64,000 bases of DNA from Carettochelys insculpta (lineage: Eukaryota; Chordata; Testudines; Carettochelyidae), in NCBI RefSeq assembly GCF_033958435.1, contig NC_134138.1, positions 190,375,298-190,439,297 on the forward strand, written 5' to 3'. The position numbers and the translations under genes were made by a program. The notes below the pieces were generated by a model. That model worked only from the letters and a program-made list of their open reading frames with translations. It had not been told where the DNA came from and searched no databases. This document shows positions 54,186 through 64,000 of this stretch, one piece after another. The number at the start of each line of letters is the position of its first letter. The stretch's first letter is position 1.

Positions 54186-55399
54186 GGGTTTTTTTTTTTT
54201 AATTTTGTTTTGCATGGGTAATAGCATATGAGTTCTAGATTATTTTACCAAGGAAGTACTAGCTCTGCTATTCTTAATATAAAATAGGGCTTTAATCAAG
54301 GAAGATATTCTCTTGTACTCTGTATATTATATAGCACCTGCCAAAGTTGGAATGAAACTTTAGGATGGGAAGGAAGGATGAGGAGTTCATTAAATGGACA
54401 TGTTACTGGCCAAATATGAGTGGCTTTCTTGAGTGATTTTTAAGTTGTTTCAGGAACCATAATCTATAAAGGCCTTCAAACCACAGCAATCACTTTATCC
54501 GTGATAGTCTGTAAGGTACTCCAGGTAACATTCATAATCTTAGAGGGACTTGAATGTACTTGTTCGTTACTTTAAAAATTGAATGGTAAGTATAGAGCAG
54601 GGGTGAGTAAAGCAGGGGGCAGGCCCCCTTGGGGGGTATGAGATTTTAAAGGGGATACATAGCACGATCACCTACTGGGTCTTAAACTCATCCAATCTCA
54701 TTAAAAATGCTGAAATGTTACTGTTTACGTATGTGTATTCACATTTATATACCAATTAATAGTTTACATTCTACAGACTTATTTGCTTACACATGCTAAA
54801 AGGGGCTTTTTCCATATGACCATAACCAAAATGTCCATCAGTTTGAATTATATTTGACAGGTTGTAGGGGCCCTGATAATTTTAGGGACAAAAAATGGGG
54901 CCTGACCTGAAAAGGTGAGTTTAACTGTTTGAGCTGTGAACTCAAGTGAATGTTTACTTTAGGAAAAAATACATAATCTTGATAAAATCTCTAGTACAGG
55001 ATCTTCATACAGCTGTATTTCCCTCTATGCTTTTGACCTTCTGAGTGTAACAATGAGAAGTGTGAACCATATCCTTAGCTAGCCATCATGCAGCACCCTG
55101 TTCATAGACTCAACTTTTTTCCTATATAATCTTAATGTTGATTTTGCCTTTAGATAGTGAGTAGGACCAGAACAACAACAATTTCAGTTAATTTGTGCAG
55201 CTGCATTGATTGCTGCAGGATTAGTCTATTTCCCTCAGCAACAGGACAGCTTTATATACTTCTCTATAATAGAACTTTTTACCTTTTGAAAATATCAGAA
55301 AATCTGCTCCTTTTTGAGAGACCTCCGATCCATTCTGAGTGGGAATGAAGTTTTCAATGTGGTAGGAAACTTGCAGAGTCTCCGATGCAGTATTTCACT
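54186..55399. other. LRRFIP2-MLH1 convergent intergenic spacer
   Basis: About 1.2 kb between the two inferred poly(A) sites. I see no gene or complete transposon. A stretch near 54,596 (GCAGGGGTGAGTAAAG) resembles the end of a hAT-type repeat. The rest is AT-rich and unremarkable. Confidence 0.6.
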
Positions 55400-55540
55400 A
55401 TTTAGTTACACTAAATAGCTTTATTTCTTAAACAAATACTTTTTGCTAAAAAGCAGCATGACAAACACCTTTCTTCCATTAGTCCATCCACTGTTACTGG
55501 TGTACCCCCATTGTTACATGCCAGCAGGTAACTGAAGCGT
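55400..55540 (-). other. MLH1: MLH1 3' UTR
   Basis: Sequence between the TGA and a point about 20 bp past an AATAAA on the minus strand. Short, like the known human MLH1 3' UTR; the end is inferred. Confidence 0.65.
55420..55425 (-). terminator. MLH1: MLH1 poly(A) signal AATAAA
   Basis: TTTATT on the plus strand, 116 bp beyond the stop codon in the MLH1 direction; the first canonical hexamer after the stop. Confidence 0.65.
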
Positions 55541-55708
55541 TCAACACCTCTCAAAAACTTTATACAGATCAGGCAGATTAGCAAGTTGCAAAACGTTGCC
55601 ATCTTCTGTGAAGTGTTTGGGAGGCAAAAGGTGGGTTCGAAAAGCTTTATAAATAATGTGTTCCACAGTCCATTTCCAGGGTCTTGAACCAGATGCAAGC
55701 TCTTCAGG
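55541..55708 (-). CDS. MLH1: MLH1 last coding exon (human exon 19)
   Basis: Fifty-five codons plus TGA. Contains [28 protein letters not shown] and the terminal [11 protein letters not shown]. Acceptor TTTTTGCAG. The final Cys is the conserved residue positioned near the PMS2 metal site. The intron before it is 3.4 kb. Confidence 0.97.
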   Translation of the reverse strand, partial: PEELASGSRPWKWTVEHIIYKAFRTHLLPPKHFTEDGNVLQLANLPDLYKVFERC

Positions 55709-58700
55709 CTGCAAAAAGTTTTGTTTTAAAAAAACAAGTATTAAAACCAGTTATGGAAAATGTAGGGTTTTAAGTTTTTGGAAACCTTAACTTTCCTGCT
55801 AAAACACCTGTAGTTGGGAATGCTAAATTGATTTTCATCTTTGTGAATTAGTTCACTATCTTGATCAATAAAACATCTCCTTGCCAGCCTCCTGTAATCA
55901 CAACCACTCACTGTCACTAAGAATTGTTCTAGCCTAAATTAAAGTGGAAAAAAGAGGGTTAAATCAAAATATCTTTTGAAGATTTCCAGTGCATGGTTTG
56001 GGTATAAAAAAATAAAAACTAGCTTATTACACTATGAAGTGCTAACACTGAGGGGAAAACACAGGCTCCTTCTGTAACAAATTCCTTTAGCCTATTGCTA
56101 GAAGTACTTTTTTTTTTTTAAAAAAAACACTCTTGGCTGTGTTAGCTATGCAAAGTTAAGTGTGTCAGCTAAAGTTTATTCACAATTGTGTGAAACTAAT
56201 TCACCATTAATTTGTAATCATAATTAGTAACTGCAGTTCTAATGGCACTGTTTAACTTGTTTTCCTACATTTTCATATCTATTGATTTCAGTTAAAGTAT
56301 ACAATGTTTTATTACATATATTTGCACTGTAAAAAGTGACATACTATTTCAATTCACCTCATACAATTACTGTACTGCATGCTCTATTGTGAAGTGCAAC
56401 TTACAAATGTTTGGGGTTTTGTTATATCCATGCTCAAAAACCAAACAATGTAAAACTTTAGTGCCTACAAATCTATTCAGTTTTAGTTCTTGTTCTGCCA
56501 GCCACAAAGACAAATGAGTTTATTTTACCTTTGTCACAAATACTGCCTGTTTCTTATTTACAGTGTCACCTGAAAGTGAAAACAGGTTTTGCAATGCTGG
56601 CTACAAAAGTGCCATTCAAAGTCTTTAAATGCCAGATATGGTAAACACTTATATATAATTCTTTGTGCTTTAGTTCCCATTCCAGAAGACAAGCTTCCAC
56701 AGAGATGATGGTAGGTTAAAAACATGAATTAAATTTGTGACTGAACTTCTTGAGGGAGAACTGTTTCCTGTTCTGTTTTATTTGTATTGTGCCATAAATT
56801 TTATGCTATAAGTAGTCTTGGATGATGACTAATGTTACTGGTTTTAAGAACATTTTCAGTGCAGATTTGATAAATGTAAAAGTACCAATATGAAATTTTT
56901 AAAGGTATAAGAATCTGAGGTGCCATCCAAAATACGAGAAAGACAAGGTGTGGAGCATACTTTCAGAAGTCTTAAAAGAGCGACACTGATACAGAAACTA
57001 TAGACTCCAACCACCAAAAAAAAAAAAAAAAAAAAAACCACAACCACTTCTGTGGCTGGCATCTGACTCTCACAATTAAAAATACACATCAGTCTTCACT
57101 GCATTGGATTATCAATCAGAACTCATCATACACATGGGCATGTCCTCTGGAATGGTGTTTGAAGCTTGAAAAGACATGAATCATTAGCACATCTGGCATT
57201 TAAACTTCTTTGTGATACATAACATTATTAGAGCCAGCAAACCCCTTCCAGGCGATATTGTAAATAAGCAGCAGGCAGCATTTTCTCCTGCAAATGTAAA
57301 CAAATGTGAATGACTGGCTGAAGAAGTAGGACTGAATGGACTTCCAGGTTCTAAAGTTTTATATTGTTTTAGTTTTGAATGCAGTTTATTCATAATTGTA
57401 TCTAAGTTCAGCTTTCAGAATATTAATACATAATACAACTACAATACTTGTACTGTAAAAATCAACTCATTACAAGTATTTGTACTAAATTTAAAGTGAG
57501 CACAGTTTACTTTGTATTGTGTTGTAACTGAAATTAATTTGAAAACGCAGTAGTCACCCAACCTATTTAAATAATATTTGTTCAAAACTTTTGTGATTGA
57601 TCACGCTGTTAATCTCTTGACAACCCTAATGTGAACTGGACTAATTTTTTTTCTCCTAGAACAAACAATTGTTTGTGCAATTCACTTGCAAGGAACTACG
57701 TTCGCAGGCACCAGCAGAATTTGAGTTATGGTCTGTTTCAGAGCCATGTCCTTTCAGCCCATGCTGTGTTTGCAGGGGCTTTTTGGTAGAAAATATTTTC
57801 CTGCACAACTGCCATCAAGTCACTTGCTGCTATTTTAATCAGTTAAAAGATTAATTTCTGTGGAGATTTTACTAAAAAGAAGGCGGAAGTGTAGGGCTGG
57901 AAAGGACCTCAGGAGCTCATCAGGTCGCCCCCCACTCTGCTGAGACAGGATTAAGTAGAAATAAAAAGGTGTTTGCCTACCCTGTTAAAAACCTCCAGTG
58001 AAGGGATGCAATAGCTATTTTAGGTAATTTCATCTTTTCTTAGAATGGTCTTCCTAATGTCAAACATGAGCCCATTAACTATTTGTCCTTACCCTTCCAG
58101 GACACGGAGCACTCACCACCTTTGTAACACCCCTTAAATACTCAAGTATGTTTAAACTCTCCCGTGAACCTTCTCTTCTAGTTTAAACAAGCCCAATTTA
58201 ACCTCTCCTCATCGGTCATGTTTTCTAAGCCTTTTGTGTAGCTGTTCTCTGGATGTTCCAGTTAGTCCACAGCTGTCAGTGTAGTACCAAAACTGGGTAC
58301 AATACTCCAGCTACTGCCTCCTTAGAGCCAAGCAGAGCACAAGAATTATTTCCTGTTTTATACAGAACTCTTGGTAATGCACTCTAAAATGAAATGCATC
58401 TTAACAGCATTATATTCATATTCAATTTATAATCCACTATAACCCCTCAACCATTTTGTGCACTGTGTACATATATTTCTAACTGTATATTAAAACATAC
58501 ACATGGGGGGCACAATAATGGAAAAATTGAGGTATGCACGTCCTTAGCCAAAAGTGAGTTAGTATTGCCTGTGGCTCAGAAAGCCCTTACAGCTAGTGAT
58601 GCCTTAGTTCACTGATTTGAGAAACAGATTACAGGTGGTATTAATATTGCTTTTGCATTACTCAGAGGAAACAAATATCAATGTGATTGGTGAACTTTTG

Positions 58701-61700
58701 AAAAGTGCTGAGCTGATACTGTAATGACGCAGATTGGGACACTCTGCAAGAGTAATATGGTGCTTAGAGATTCAGCCAGAACTTATACTTTTTGAAGGTA
58801 GATGTACCAGGCAATGGTTTGAGACAGTCTTAAGCTGTTTTATTTTTAAACACATGGGAATTTCTGTAATGATTTTTCTAAACACACAAAGTCCTCTGGC
58901 CTTGTAAAAGTATCCATCTACAAAGGATAAACTTGGCTGTCTTTCAGAACCTCTGGCACTGTTGTTCCACAGAAGGGGAAGTCATAAAAGCCATCTTCAA
59001 AAGTTTTTACAATTCAACATGAGTGATATACCCTGCTGACTTAGAGCAGCGCAGTCGATTACTGTACCTGCTGGTTTGTCAAATCAGATTCATCCAATAT
59101 ATACTGGTTTCTAATGGAGTAAAACATAGCACATTCTCTACTGAGGCTTTCGAAACATTCCTTTTCGTCATCCCAGTTTACCTGTCAAAACAGAAACTTG
59201 ATAAAATGCAGACATTTGTTTCAGTAGAGGTTGAAGCTCTCTGGTCCAGCATCATGGGGGAATCGGTGGGTGTTCACCATTGGAGCACTCAGGGCAGGGG
59301 AAGGGAGGGAATCAGCACAGCACAAACAATGCCAAACCAGAGGGCCAGTCTGGTGGTTATCCATGGAATCTGGAGTTCCAGCAGCAGAGGGGCCAACAGA
59401 CCTCTGGTAGTCCAGCAAACTCTATGATTTGGGACTGGTAAGGCCAGAGGAGAAGTCAAAACTATATCTGAAGTGGTAGTTTTGAAAGAACGTTACTGCT
59501 ATTTACTAGTCAGCAGAATCAACTTAAGGCCCACTTAATTATAAGTCAAAATAGGCAACTGTCTTAGCCACTTGGTGGTGCCAGGTGAGATACAGGGAAA
59601 GCAAGGAACAGACTAAAAGTCTGCCTATTTTTCAAAGAAAGACTTTTTGGAAGTTTCTAAATATTAAGTATACTAGAAGATAATGAATGTTGAGCTATGG
59701 ATGGTCTTAACCAATCAGTGCAATTTTCCTTTTAAAAGAGAAAGCTCAGCACAAGTCATATCAATGGTGTTACCATTATAATAGAATTACAACCTTGACA
59801 AATTTAAAAATACTGTGTATGGTTATTTGAAGCAGGAAGGTTGGCAGTTGAGCTTTTGCACCAATTGCTTCGGTCAGACCAGTGTCTATGACGACATTAG
59901 ATAGGAAAACATTTGTCCATAACCACTTTTGGTGAATTTCTTGGTGGTGGAATTATTGCAATCACATTTCCTAATAAATGACAATGAAGAAAAAAATGTA
60001 GCATTTGCAGGTTGGTTAACTTTTCTATTAACTGCTGAAGAACACCATACCTCTGTGGCTAAGCGAAGGATAAACATAGGTAGCCCCTCCAAAGATGGAA
60101 TGTAATTGTCTATCAGGAGTGGTAATCCAGTAAGGTTTCCATCCTGCAAGCAAAAGTTTTTCTTTACATCTTGAAATATTTTTGGTCTTAAAGACGTTTT
60201 TACTTGACATACCTACCCACCCAGCACACTGCTGTTTGCAGTATAGTAAGTGACTATATTTATCAGGTTGGTGCAAGTCTTAAAGTGAGGTTCCAGTGAA
60301 TAAATATTGTGGTTTCTCTTGTGCATTACCTACGCTGAAGGTTTATACATAAATAACCTTATAACACAGAAGCAAAAGCAGTACTCACTTCATCAATTTC
60401 AAGAGAGAAATAGTCTTTCAGCATTTCAGTCTTCTTTTTCAGAAACTCAACAATGTATTCAGCAAGTCCTTCCTTTGGACCATCTTCTTCTGTCCAACCA
60501 CTTTCAGTGTTCTCCAAGGCTAGCATAGCTAGATCATACAATGGAGCTGGCTCCTGTAAGTAACCATGAGGTACAATACGATCATCAGTACCTCCGGTAC
60601 ACTTCAACCTTCAAAGTCCAGATGTTCCTCATTCAGCAGTTAGCTAATTTTACTAATGCCTGAGAAAACAGATGAATCTTTACAACAATCTCTTCTCTGA
60701 AGCCCATGGCACTGTAAAATACAGTGGCATATTTAAGCACTAATTTTTAGCATTTCCCAATACATTTCTGATGAAGACAGAACAAAATAGGAGCCATGTT
60801 TTAACACATCTGGTGCATTAGAAGTGTAACTGTTTAAGGAACAGAATCTGACAATAATAATAAAGCAACCACTATCCCATCTTGCAGCAGCTGTGTGATC
60901 ATTGACAGAATCTGCTTCTTCATGTAATTGCAAAGGAAATTTAACAGTATGCATTTCTAAAAACCTATAGTACTGGCTGTCATCTAACGGATCCATCTTC
61001 CTAACTGAAGTTCCACCTGGTCTGCATTATAAACAAACATACTTCATACAGAACATGAATTACCAAAAAGCTAAATTAAAAAGTTTCAAAATCAACACAG
61101 TTAGGAAACACTAAACTAAGGTTGCTTGTTTACCCTTATTTCAATCCCCTCGTACACATGCCACATGACTGTAAGAATGAACCTGCTCTAGCAGTGAAGG
61201 AAACACATTTGTAGTTTCCCAGCCTCAGTTTTTACAGAAGTTGAAAAGCATGCAGTGAAGAAGGTAGATTGTTGCAGGAAGAGGAAGGAGGTGGGGCACA
61301 TTTGAATGCTGCCCGGGAGAATTCCAGATCTGTCTCTGCCTAAGATTCCTTATGTGATGGTGGGCAAGTGATTTAAACCAGCTTTTATATCACATTCTCT
61401 CCAAAACCTATATGTGAAGATTTGAAATGAAGTTATACTTACTGATAACCTCAGAACACCAAAGTTTGCAAAGTCATAAATAAGAATCTGATAGAAGAGT
61501 TCTTGGCTGAATAGGAAGAAAATAATTAAAATTTATTATTTAAATGACCATTTGCCTAATTTTTTCCTATGCATATTCTCTAGTTTATGCAGGCAGATGC
61601 TGGAAAAAAAGCAGTACTTAGGAGACAGAAATAAGCTTCCTATGAAAATAGCAATAAGAATGGATTGTCCTTTAATAAAACTATGATTTGGCCTGTCACT

Positions 61701-63359
61701 AGAACCCCATTTAATCAAGTCTGCATCACGCAGCTCTCCTTATTAACTGAGCCACTGGCTGCCCAGGACTTAGAGACAGACGTCAGCAGCCCATTCTCTA
61801 GTATATGTAGACTGGGGTCAGCAACACCCAGCATGGGAGCCAAGAGTGGCACGTGAGCCTTCCCCCATTCAGCCATGAGCTTGCCAAAGCCGCCTGTGTC
61901 TGCACACCTCCCACTGAGGGGGGTGGGAATGGCCTTCCTCTAAAATGGGGGGCTTGGCTTCTACAAGGGACCTGGGCAGAAGGGGTGGGCTGGGGTTTGC
62001 CTCCACCAAGCTTCACCCACCACCCATGTACTTATGCTAAATGTCTACCCTTGCCAGTCTTAGAAAGAAAAAAAAAGGGAGGGGGAGGGGTTGTACAAAG
62101 AACATGCTACTATCTTCACTGGAAATCCACATTTTTGCTGAAATTGCCGAGTTTCGGTGCAAAAGATAAAACCACCCCAACAAGTCTTTTCGTGTCCATG
62201 TGCACAAAAACATTCCTGATTGCTTTTACTGATCTAATTCCCCTCCAGAGAGGTCCCAAAACGTAGAGCAAGAGTGGCCACTTTGAAACTCAGCAGTCCT
62301 GCCTGTAGGTATGTGCCTCCCCCTTCAGCTCCATTCTGAGAGCCCCTGCTGTTAATGCTGCAGGACATAAAACAAATCATGAACATGGAATGCTCCTGCT
62401 GCCTTCCGCAACATGAACAGAGGCAAGCAGACAGAACATACAGGGCGGAGTCAGGGGAGGAAGTAGGGGCTGAGGTCACGGTCTTCCCTTGCCTCAGGAC
62501 TGGTTCTTCTGGCAGGCGTTACACATATCCACCCACATCACAATAATGATTTGCTTTGTGTTACAGAGCAGTGCAATAGTAGGATAGTTACCACAGTGCA
62601 CTCCTCTCATCAGCGATGCAAGTGCTGCATATATAAACATGCTCTGATGCCAACAGAAAACAATGTGAAAACAAATCAGTGCTTTCTTTTTGTGCTTTTC
62701 TATTACATACAAGCTGTCAGTGCAGACAAACCCATAATCTCTGAGTGCAGGGTTCACGTGGCAGAAAAGGACTGATTTTTGTGCTGCTAAAAGGCAGTAA
62801 GAAGAAATGTTGACACCTCAAGGCCTGTGGTACTAAATTTGCCAGTTTTTGTAGGTTTACTCATATAATTTGCATGTTCCCTATGTTCTCCAGATGCTGT
62901 AAGCAAGCACAGAACCAATTTTAAAAAAAGAGTTAGGTTCTCATTTCAGTAATCTTCAAATGGATGGTAGGGATAGGAATGGCATAGAATCAAAGTGCAT
63001 TTTCATTGTGAAATAGCGGTCTACACATTTTTTCAGGATGAATAGAAAATTTTTAGATTAGAAGTTTGAGATCTTTCAGACTTGAGAGCTCATCAAATCA
63101 ATTCTGCTGCTTTTGAAATTTAGCTGTCACGTTGCCTTTGTACCTCATTTCTACTGTTTCATTCTTTCTTTCTTACATCTACTGAGCTGTGTACACAAGC
63201 AATTTCAACTACTGACAAGACATCTAACCGCATGAAATCTGTGTGTTTACCTGAGTTGTGTGGTATTGAGAAGATACAGCTTTGTCTGGTATTGTGCCAG
63301 GGCCCACTGGGGGCTAACGCAACCAACAAATGAGTGATCACGTAACATCTCCTGAAGAC
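55541..63359 (-). CDS. MLH1: MLH1 (DNA mismatch repair protein MutL homologue 1), last six exons
   Basis: MLH1 pairs with PMS2 (MutL-alpha), PMS1 or MLH3 in mismatch repair and meiotic crossing-over. Six minus-strand exons match human exons 14-19 in sequence and exactly in coding length for 14-18 (109, 64, 165, 93, 114), followed by a 168-nt last exon ending FERC-stop. Together they encode roughly the last 237 residues: the C-terminal dimerisation domain that binds PMS2, and the C-terminal cysteine known to contribute to the MutL-alpha endonuclease site. All splice borders are GT-AG and all phases agree; I see no frameshift or nonsense change. Exons 1-13, including the ATPase domain, lie beyond 64,000. 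The gene converges on LRRFIP2, as in human. Confidence 0.97.
55712..59067 (-). other. MLH1: MLH1 last intron
   Basis: AT-rich, 3.4 kb. Holds a poly(A/T)-like run (23 A near 57,016-57,038) and the CR1 at 57890. The rest shows nothing recognisable. Confidence 0.6.
57890..58470 (-). mobile_element. CR1 LINE 3' fragment (minus) in MLH1 intron
   Basis: Plus text GGGCTGGAAAGGACCTCAGG, GCCCATTAACTATTTGTCCT, CTCTCCTCATCGGTCATG and ACTGGGTACAATACTCCAGC is the classic inverse of a CR1 3' part. Diverged. Confidence 0.8.
59068..59181 (-). CDS. MLH1: MLH1 exon equivalent to human exon 18 (114 nt)
   Basis: Thirty-eight codons, [20 protein letters not shown] then [18 protein letters not shown]. Acceptor TTTTGACAG, donor GTACAG. 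The C-terminal part of this exon is less conserved against human than the rest. Confidence 0.96.
59222..59425. mobile_element. MITE fragment (GAGGTTGAAGCTCTCTGGTCCAGC terminus)
   Basis: The left end matches the terminus of the 20663/39705 family. The right end (GGTAGTCCAGCAAACTCTA) is a weaker inverse. Lies in the MLH1 intron between exons 18 and 17. Confidence 0.5.
60051..60143 (-). CDS. MLH1: MLH1 exon equivalent to human exon 17 (93 nt)
   Basis: Thirty-one codons, [20 protein letters not shown] then [11 protein letters not shown]. Acceptor GCTTGCAG, donor GTATGG. Matches human [16 protein letters not shown]. Confidence 0.97.
60389..60553 (-). CDS. MLH1: MLH1 exon equivalent to human exon 16 (165 nt)
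   Basis: Fifty-five codons, [20 protein letters not shown] onward, with [20 protein letters not shown] and DYFSLEIDE. Acceptor CTTACAG, donor GTGAGT. Almost identical to human in the dimerisation domain. Confidence 0.97.
61285..61400 (+). mobile_element. Probable MIR fragment
   Basis: CTGTCTCTGCCTAAGATTCC, then GTGATGGTGGGCAAGTGATT and TAAACC follow the MIR core order (CTCTGCC...TGTGTGACCTTGGGCAAGT). Short and diverged. Confidence 0.4.
61443..61506 (-). CDS. MLH1: MLH1 exon equivalent to human exon 15 (64 nt)
   Basis: One base completes the previous codon, then [20 protein letters not shown] plus S. Acceptor CTATTCAG, donor GTAAGT. Length equals human exon 15. Confidence 0.96.
61507..63250 (-). 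other. MLH1: MLH1 intron 14-15 equivalent with hAT-like fragment
   Basis: GGGGTCAGCAACACCCAGCA at about 61,815 resembles a hAT terminus, with GC-rich sequence to about 62,030. The remainder has no recognisable element. Confidence 0.45.
63251..63359 (-). CDS. MLH1: MLH1 exon equivalent to human exon 14 (109 nt)
   Basis: Minus-strand reading contains [20 protein letters not shown] then [12 protein letters not shown]. Acceptor TTATTCCAG, donor GTAAAC. The human equivalent reads [20 protein letters not shown]. Start of the PMS2-interacting C-terminal domain. Confidence 0.96.
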
Positions 63360-64000
63360 CTGGAATAATACATCTAACATCATGAGGTCAAATAAAATCT
63401 CTCTTCCCCCTTCCTCCTCCACACCTAAGCCCAGATTTGTTATAGTCTGCAAAGTATCAGTATCTTGATTGTTTTGAGACTTTCATAACTAGAATACTTC
63501 TTAAATCACTATTATGTTAGTCCAAACTGACCAAGCATTAAAAACTAGCAAGGAAATTTTGAACACCCCAATAGATTAATACCAAAATAGACAGTGTATG
63601 AACTAGAAAGATTATAGTAAATTCAAACCCTGAATAAAAAAAAAAAAAAAAAAAAAAAAATGTAAAAAAAATCTGGGTGTTTTACTAGAATTTTATCATG
63701 TTTTACTGGACACATTCCTGATTGGATAAAGATTGAATACATCTCCAACATGCCTAAAAGAAAGTTGGTAATGCAAAAAACCCTCCAGAATAAAATCAGA
63801 TTTAAGAATTAACCTTGCTGCTCTTTTTACTAAGGCTATTATTCTCCCACCCCCTGCAATTGATACAAAGTATATGCATATACAGATCAGGTTTCTTAGC
63901 GTGGTATATGCTTTTCCAGAAGCAATTTCTGTCCTTGTTGTTCAGAAGAGCTTATAATAAAAAGTAAGAGACTCTTCAAATGAAGCTCTGGTCCATCCAC
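63360..64000 (-). other. MLH1: MLH1 intron upstream of exon 14 equivalent
   Basis: AT-rich with a 25-A run at 63,636-63,660. No exon seen before the window ends, so exon 13 lies further out. Confidence 0.7.

Noticed and set aside
1..64000. CRISPR array, operon, riboswitch or phage system
   Set aside because: The window is vertebrate intronic and exonic DNA; the repeats are transposons and minisatellites, not spaced direct repeats.

Overview
This window is vertebrate nuclear DNA, most likely from a turtle. Genes are split into short exons with GT-AG introns. The intervening DNA is dense with CR1 LINEs ending in the 3' tail typical of turtles, MITEs whose ends read like GTGTAGACATAGCC, DIRS-like and Penelope-like retroelements, and an old MIR SINE. 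No prokaryotic, CRISPR or operon structure is present.

Two protein-coding genes lie tail to tail. On the plus strand, from about 836 to 54.2 kb, is the 3' two-thirds of LRRFIP2. I placed 19 exons, including the terminal exon, stop codon, 3' UTR and poly(A) signal; the N-terminal exons lie upstream of the window. On the minus strand, from 63,359 down to about 55.4 kb, are the last six exons of MLH1, corresponding to human exons 14-19. Their lengths are 109, 64, 165, 93, 114 and 168 coding bases, and they end in the conserved FERC C-terminus. The same convergent LRRFIP2/MLH1 pair exists in human, which supports both identifications. About 1.2 kb separates the two poly(A) sites.

The most striking element sits in the first visible LRRFIP2 intron (6,951-9,946, minus strand). 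It is a full-length Penelope-like retroelement with an intact 865-codon ORF carrying reverse transcriptase and GIY-YIG endonuclease domains. Two 182-bp inverted terminal arms that differ at one base flank the ORF, with a 13-bp target-site duplication outside them. Each arm holds a hammerhead-ribozyme-like motif and a TATAAATA box. Shorter relatives carrying the same motif lie at 26.4, 35.5, 49.6 and 51.4 kb. The 26.4-kb copy is a foldback whose palindrome extends into flanking DNA; the 51.4-kb copy is a 169-bp derivative with its own target-site duplication.

Layout: 1-250 CR1 end; 836-883 first visible LRRFIP2 exon; 3.7-6.8 kb MITE-type element with a nested CR1; 6.95-9.95 kb Penelope-like element; 10.0-11.1 kb two adjacent MITEs; 12.3-22.3 kb serine-rich and hinge exons; 22.3-32.1 kb large repeat-filled intron (foldback, old CR1, DIRS-like element, MITEs); 32.1-47.4 kb coiled-coil exons; 47.4-53.5 kb intron with a second DIRS-like region; 53.5-54.2 kb last exon and 3' UTR; 55.4-63.4 kb MLH1. 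The two genes have no obvious joint role: LRRFIP2 acts in Toll-like receptor, inflammasome and Wnt signalling, and MLH1 in DNA mismatch repair.
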